Shown: positions 61,649 through 64,000 of the stretch, piece by piece
Layout of the letters: every line of letters starts with the position of its first letter
How positions within the stretch are numbered: the first letter of the stretch is position 1
Source: Aedoeadaptatus ivorii
Lineage (GTDB): Bacteria; Bacillota; Clostridia; Tissierellales; Peptoniphilaceae
Length of the DNA: 64,000 nt
Assembly (NCBI RefSeq): GCF_030815095.1
Contig: NZ_JAUSWF010000007.1
Span: forward strand, 66,524-130,523
Reading direction: 5' to 3'
The notes under the pieces: generated by a model
What the model saw: the letters and a program-made list of their open reading frames with translations, nothing else
Databases searched by the model: none
What the model was told of the DNA's origin: nothing
Made by a program: the position numbers and the translations under genes

Positions 61649-62416
61649 GTGCAGTACATCGGCATCGATATAGGATCTACGGCGGCAAAGGTGTGGGGCT
61701 TCGGCGAAAAGGACATCCACTTCGTGCAGCCCACCGGCTGGAGCTCCGTAGAGACCGCACGGGAGATCAAAGAGCGCCTGTTAGAGGCAGGCATCGACGT
61801 CACCTCCGATGCAGTGCGGGTGGTGGCGACGGGATACGGGCGCATTTCCGTAGACTATGCGGACTTCGTCATCACCGAGATCACTTGCCACGGCCGCGGT
61901 GCCCGCGAAATCGCCGGCGATTCGGTCGGCGTCATCGACGTCGGCGGCCAGGACACCAAGGTGATTTTGGTGGAAGACGGCATGGTGCGGGACTTTTTGA
62001 TGAACGACAAGTGTTCCGCCGGCACCGGCAAGTTCCTCGAGGTCATGGCAAACCGCCTGGCGGTGGATATGCCGAACCTCTTCGAGATGGCGCGCGTGGG
62101 GGAGAAGACCCCCATCAGCTCTCTATGTACGGTGTTTGCCGAATCCGAGATCATCAGCTATATCGGCGAGGGAAGACCCCGAGAGGACATCGCCGCCGGC
62201 GTGGTCGATTCCGTGGCGGAAAAAGTGACGGGTCTCAGCGCGCGGATGGACTTTCCCGAAACGGTGCTCCTTACCGGGGGCCTGAGCCGCATTCCCTACT
62301 TTGCGGACGTGCTCTCTGAAAAGCTCGAACGCGAAGTACAGATCGACGAACGGGGACAGTTCGCCGGCGCTTTGGGCGCGGCGCTTCTGGCCAAGGAAAA
62401 GAAAAAAAGAAATTGA
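61649..62416 (+). CDS. ATP-dependent activase of the HgdC/BadF family
   Basis: 255-residue ASKHA ATPase with GIDIGSTAAK (phosphate 1), DVGGQDTK (phosphate 2) and TGGLSR. C122 (DKCSAGTGKFLE) and C160 (SSLCTVFAESE) are the ligands for the [4Fe-4S] cluster held between two subunits. It uses ATP to drive a low-potential electron into its partner enzyme, here the reductase downstream. The start is GTG, 1 bp after DUF3343, with GGAG at good spacing. Confidence 0.93.
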   Translation: MQYIGIDIGSTAAKVWGFGEKDIHFVQPTGWSSVETAREIKERLLEAGIDVTSDAVRVVATGYGRISVDYADFVITEITCHGRGAREIAGDSVGVIDVGGQDTKVILVEDGMVRDFLMNDKCSAGTGKFLEVMANRLAVDMPNLFEMARVGEKTPISSLCTVFAESEIISYIGEGRPREDIAAGVVDSVAEKVTGLSARMDFPETVLLTGGLSRIPYFADVLSEKLEREVQIDERGQFAGALGAALLAKEKKKRN

Positions 62417-62440
62417 CAACATAGAATGGCAGGAGGAATT

Positions 62441-63604
62441 ATGAAAACCATCGTAAAGGACTTACCGGAAATCTTCGACGAATTTGCAGACGCCAGAAAA
62501 CAAGGCTTTATGACCGTTAAAAAAATCAAAGACCAGGGCATTCCCGTGGTGGGGGCCTACTGTACCTATTTCCCCCAAGAAATCGCCAACGCATTGGGCG
62601 CCGCCACTGTGGGCCTCTGCTCCACCAGCGACGAAACCATCGCCGAGGCGGAAAAGGATCTGCCCAAGAACCTTTGCCCCTTGATCAAATCCAGCTACGG
62701 ATTCGGAAAGACCGACAAATGTCCCTACTTCCACTTCTCCGACATCGTCATCGGAGAAACCACCTGTGACGGAAAAAAGAAGATGTACGAACTCATGAGC
62801 GAGTTCAAGGAAGTTCACGTGATGGAACTCCCCAATTCCCAATCCCCGGAAGCCCGCGAACTTTGGAAGAAAGAGATCTATAAGACCATCAAATACCTCG
62901 AAGAAAAACTCGGCACCGAGATGACTTACGAAAACCTCCTCGATGCTATCAAGACCGAAAACGTCATCCGAAAAGCGCGTCAGGAACTCGCCCGCGTTAT
63001 GGCAAACGACCCCACCCCCGTCGACGGCCTCGAAATGCACAAGGCGCTCTACGGCACCACCTTTAAGTTCGACAAATCCATCGTCGCCGACGAGCTCTAT
63101 GCCCTCCGCGACAAGATCATGGAAGAATATAAGGGCGGCGAAGGACGCGAAAAGAAACCTAGAATCCTTATCACCGGCTGCCCCTCCGGCGGCGCGCCCG
63201 AAAAGGTGATCAAGGCGCTGGAAGACAACGGCGCCGTGGTCGTTAGCTTTGAAAACTGCACCGGCGAAAAACAATCCAACGGCTTTGTCGACGAAAGCGG
63301 CAAGACCATAGACGAACTGGTCGATGCCCTCGCCGATCGCTACATCGACATCGGCTGCTCCGTCATGACCCCGAACCCCAATCGCTACGAACTCTTAGAT
63401 CGCTTGATCGACGAATATAAGGTAGACGGTGTGGTAGAAATCGTCCTCACCGCCTGCCACACCTACAATATCGAATCCAAGTCGATTCAAAAATTCGTCA
63501 ACGAGGAAAAGAATATCCCCTACATCAGCGTAGAAACCGACTACTCCCAAGCCGACGTAGGACAACTCAACACCCGTCTTACCGCATTTATCGAAATGCT
63601 GTAA
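62441..63604 (+). CDS. Double-cubane-cluster-type reductase (HgdB family)
   Basis: 387-residue single-subunit relative of 2-hydroxyacyl-CoA dehydratase beta chains. It has nine cysteines: C41, C60, C79, C94, C109, C247, C273, C306, C339. A lone HgdB-like gene with its own HgdC-type activase, and no alpha/beta dehydratase pair, fits the double-cubane [8Fe-9S] proteins (E. coli YjiM-like) known to reduce small molecules in vitro. Natural substrate unknown. The ATG at 62441 follows AGGAGGAATT; five upstream codons are dropped. Confidence 0.85.
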   Translation: MKTIVKDLPEIFDEFADARKQGFMTVKKIKDQGIPVVGAYCTYFPQEIANALGAATVGLCSTSDETIAEAEKDLPKNLCPLIKSSYGFGKTDKCPYFHFSDIVIGETTCDGKKKMYELMSEFKEVHVMELPNSQSPEARELWKKEIYKTIKYLEEKLGTEMTYENLLDAIKTENVIRKARQELARVMANDPTPVDGLEMHKALYGTTFKFDKSIVADELYALRDKIMEEYKGGEGREKKPRILITGCPSGGAPEKVIKALEDNGAVVVSFENCTGEKQSNGFVDESGKTIDELVDALADRYIDIGCSVMTPNPNRYELLDRLIDEYKVDGVVEIVLTACHTYNIESKSIQKFVNEEKNIPYISVETDYSQADVGQLNTRLTAFIEML

Positions 63605-63614
63605 AAGGGACCAT

Positions 63615-63642
63615 AAAAAGATCCGCCATGGCGGGTCTTTTT
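63615..63642 (+). terminator. Intrinsic terminator after the reductase operon
   Basis: AAAAAGATCCGCC / GGCGGGTCTTTTT with a minimal loop and a T run. Confidence 0.88.
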
Positions 63643-63665
63643 ACATATCGCAAAGGAAGAGGGGC

Positions 63666-63751
63666 GCAATAGTCTTTTTCGGGCGCACGACCACCCCTTA
63701 TTGTCATTCTGAGCGAGGAACTTGGTTCCGAGTCGAAGAATCTCTTTCGCT
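63666..63751 (+). repeat. Intergenic repeat, element A copy 1 (extended)
   Basis: This segment recurs almost unchanged at 63906-63992: GCAATAG, GCGCACGACCACCCCTTATT and the A core ending in CTCTTTCGCT. The A core alone also occurs inverted at 5856-5908. No gene is seen in 63643-64000. Confidence 0.88.
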
Positions 63752-63810
63752 AGAAATATTTCGTATAGAAGCCAAAGCCGTACCGCACGACGTACTCGAA
63801 CCACAAGACC

Positions 63811-63893
63811 CGAAATAGACACCGTGCAAACAGTCGACCCGCAATAGGGTACGGAGATCCATTCGACTCCGCTTCTCTCCGCTCAGGATGACA
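63811..63893 (+). repeat. Intergenic repeat, element B copy
   Basis: Inverted match of 5933-6017 (shared blocks CACCGTGCAA, TCGACCCGCAATAG, GGAGATCC, CTCCGCTCAGGATGACA). It sits between the two A copies. Confidence 0.8.
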
Positions 63894-63905
63894 GGGAAGT
63901 AGGTG

Positions 63906-63992
63906 GCAATAGCCTTTTCCGGAACGCACGACCACCCCTTATTGTCATTCTGAGCGAGGAACTTGGTTCCGAGTCGAAGAATCTCTTTCGCT
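63906..63992 (+). repeat. Intergenic repeat, element A copy 2 (extended)
   Basis: Direct repeat of 63666-63751 about 240 bp further on, running to within 8 bases of the window end. The array may continue outside. Confidence 0.88.
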
Positions 63993-64000
63993 GTAAAGTA

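Overview
The window looks like chromosome of a strictly anaerobic, amino-acid- or butyrate-fermenting member of the Bacillota (Clostridia/Tissierellia grade, possibly Peptoniphilaceae-like), with a mid-range to high GC content for that group. Evidence: a flavodiiron protein, anaerobic radical-SAM thiamine synthesis (ThiH, ThiC), a butyrate/acetate-type CoA-transferase, a 2-hydroxyacyl-CoA-dehydratase-type activase with a double-cubane reductase, S-layer-homology (SLH) anchoring, ECF vitamin transport and Gram-positive-style ribosome binding sites, riboswitches and intrinsic terminators. The species assignment is inference.

Layout. 1-3.1 kb: ecfA1 (cut by the window edge)-ecfA2-ecfT-truA. 3.1-5.7 kb: an amidase, a convergent stalk-domain secreted protein and tRNA-Thr(CGT). 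5.7-6.3 kb: an intergenic repeat block. 6.3-10 kb: purC, a TtcA-like enzyme, exoA and a flavodiiron protein. 10.2-13.9 kb: a 1221-residue SLH-anchored surface protein with an FMN-binding-like module and GLUG repeats, internally duplicated. 13.9-20.1 kb (minus strand): a glutathione-reductase-like enzyme, a Na+/alanine symporter and the opuAA-AB-AC glycine betaine importer.

20.1-28.4 kb is a thiamine locus in two transcription units. thiS-F-G-H-E plus a flavodoxin/ferredoxin protein lies behind a leader with a strong terminator hairpin that is not a TPP riboswitch. thiM-E-D-C lies behind a classical TPP riboswitch and terminator. 28.4-36.7 kb: a class A PBP with a Gln-Gly repeat tail, a P1 peptidase, a pantothenate import/kinase pair (ECF S component plus coaX) that could use the EcfA1A2T module at the start of the window, dus, greA and lysS.

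36.8-40.4 kb is an unusual four-gene cassette behind a perfect tandem 10-bp repeat: an acyl-CoA-dehydrogenase-like flavoprotein without the usual catalytic Glu, a PhnD-like binding protein without a signal peptide, a stand-alone MetE-type zinc methyltransferase and an OsmC-like protein without any cysteine. 40.7-50.8 kb: CoA-transferase, SAM riboswitch-metK, recD2-comF, phzF-yihY, a two-component system and hpf. 50.9-60.2 kb: an aromatic-acid-exporter-like membrane protein with an unknown 553-residue partner, cell-envelope genes (stalk-domain protein, polysaccharide deacetylase, murJ) and a MoxR/VWA pair.

60.3-63.6 kb is a compact operon coding for a cysteine-desulfurase-like enzyme, a small DUF3343 putative S/Se carrier, an ATP-dependent activase and a double-cubane-cluster-type reductase. 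The window ends in the same repeat family seen near 5.9 kb. The four-gene cassette at 36.8-40.4 kb and the reductase operon at 60.3-63.6 kb are the best candidates for poorly described biochemistry.
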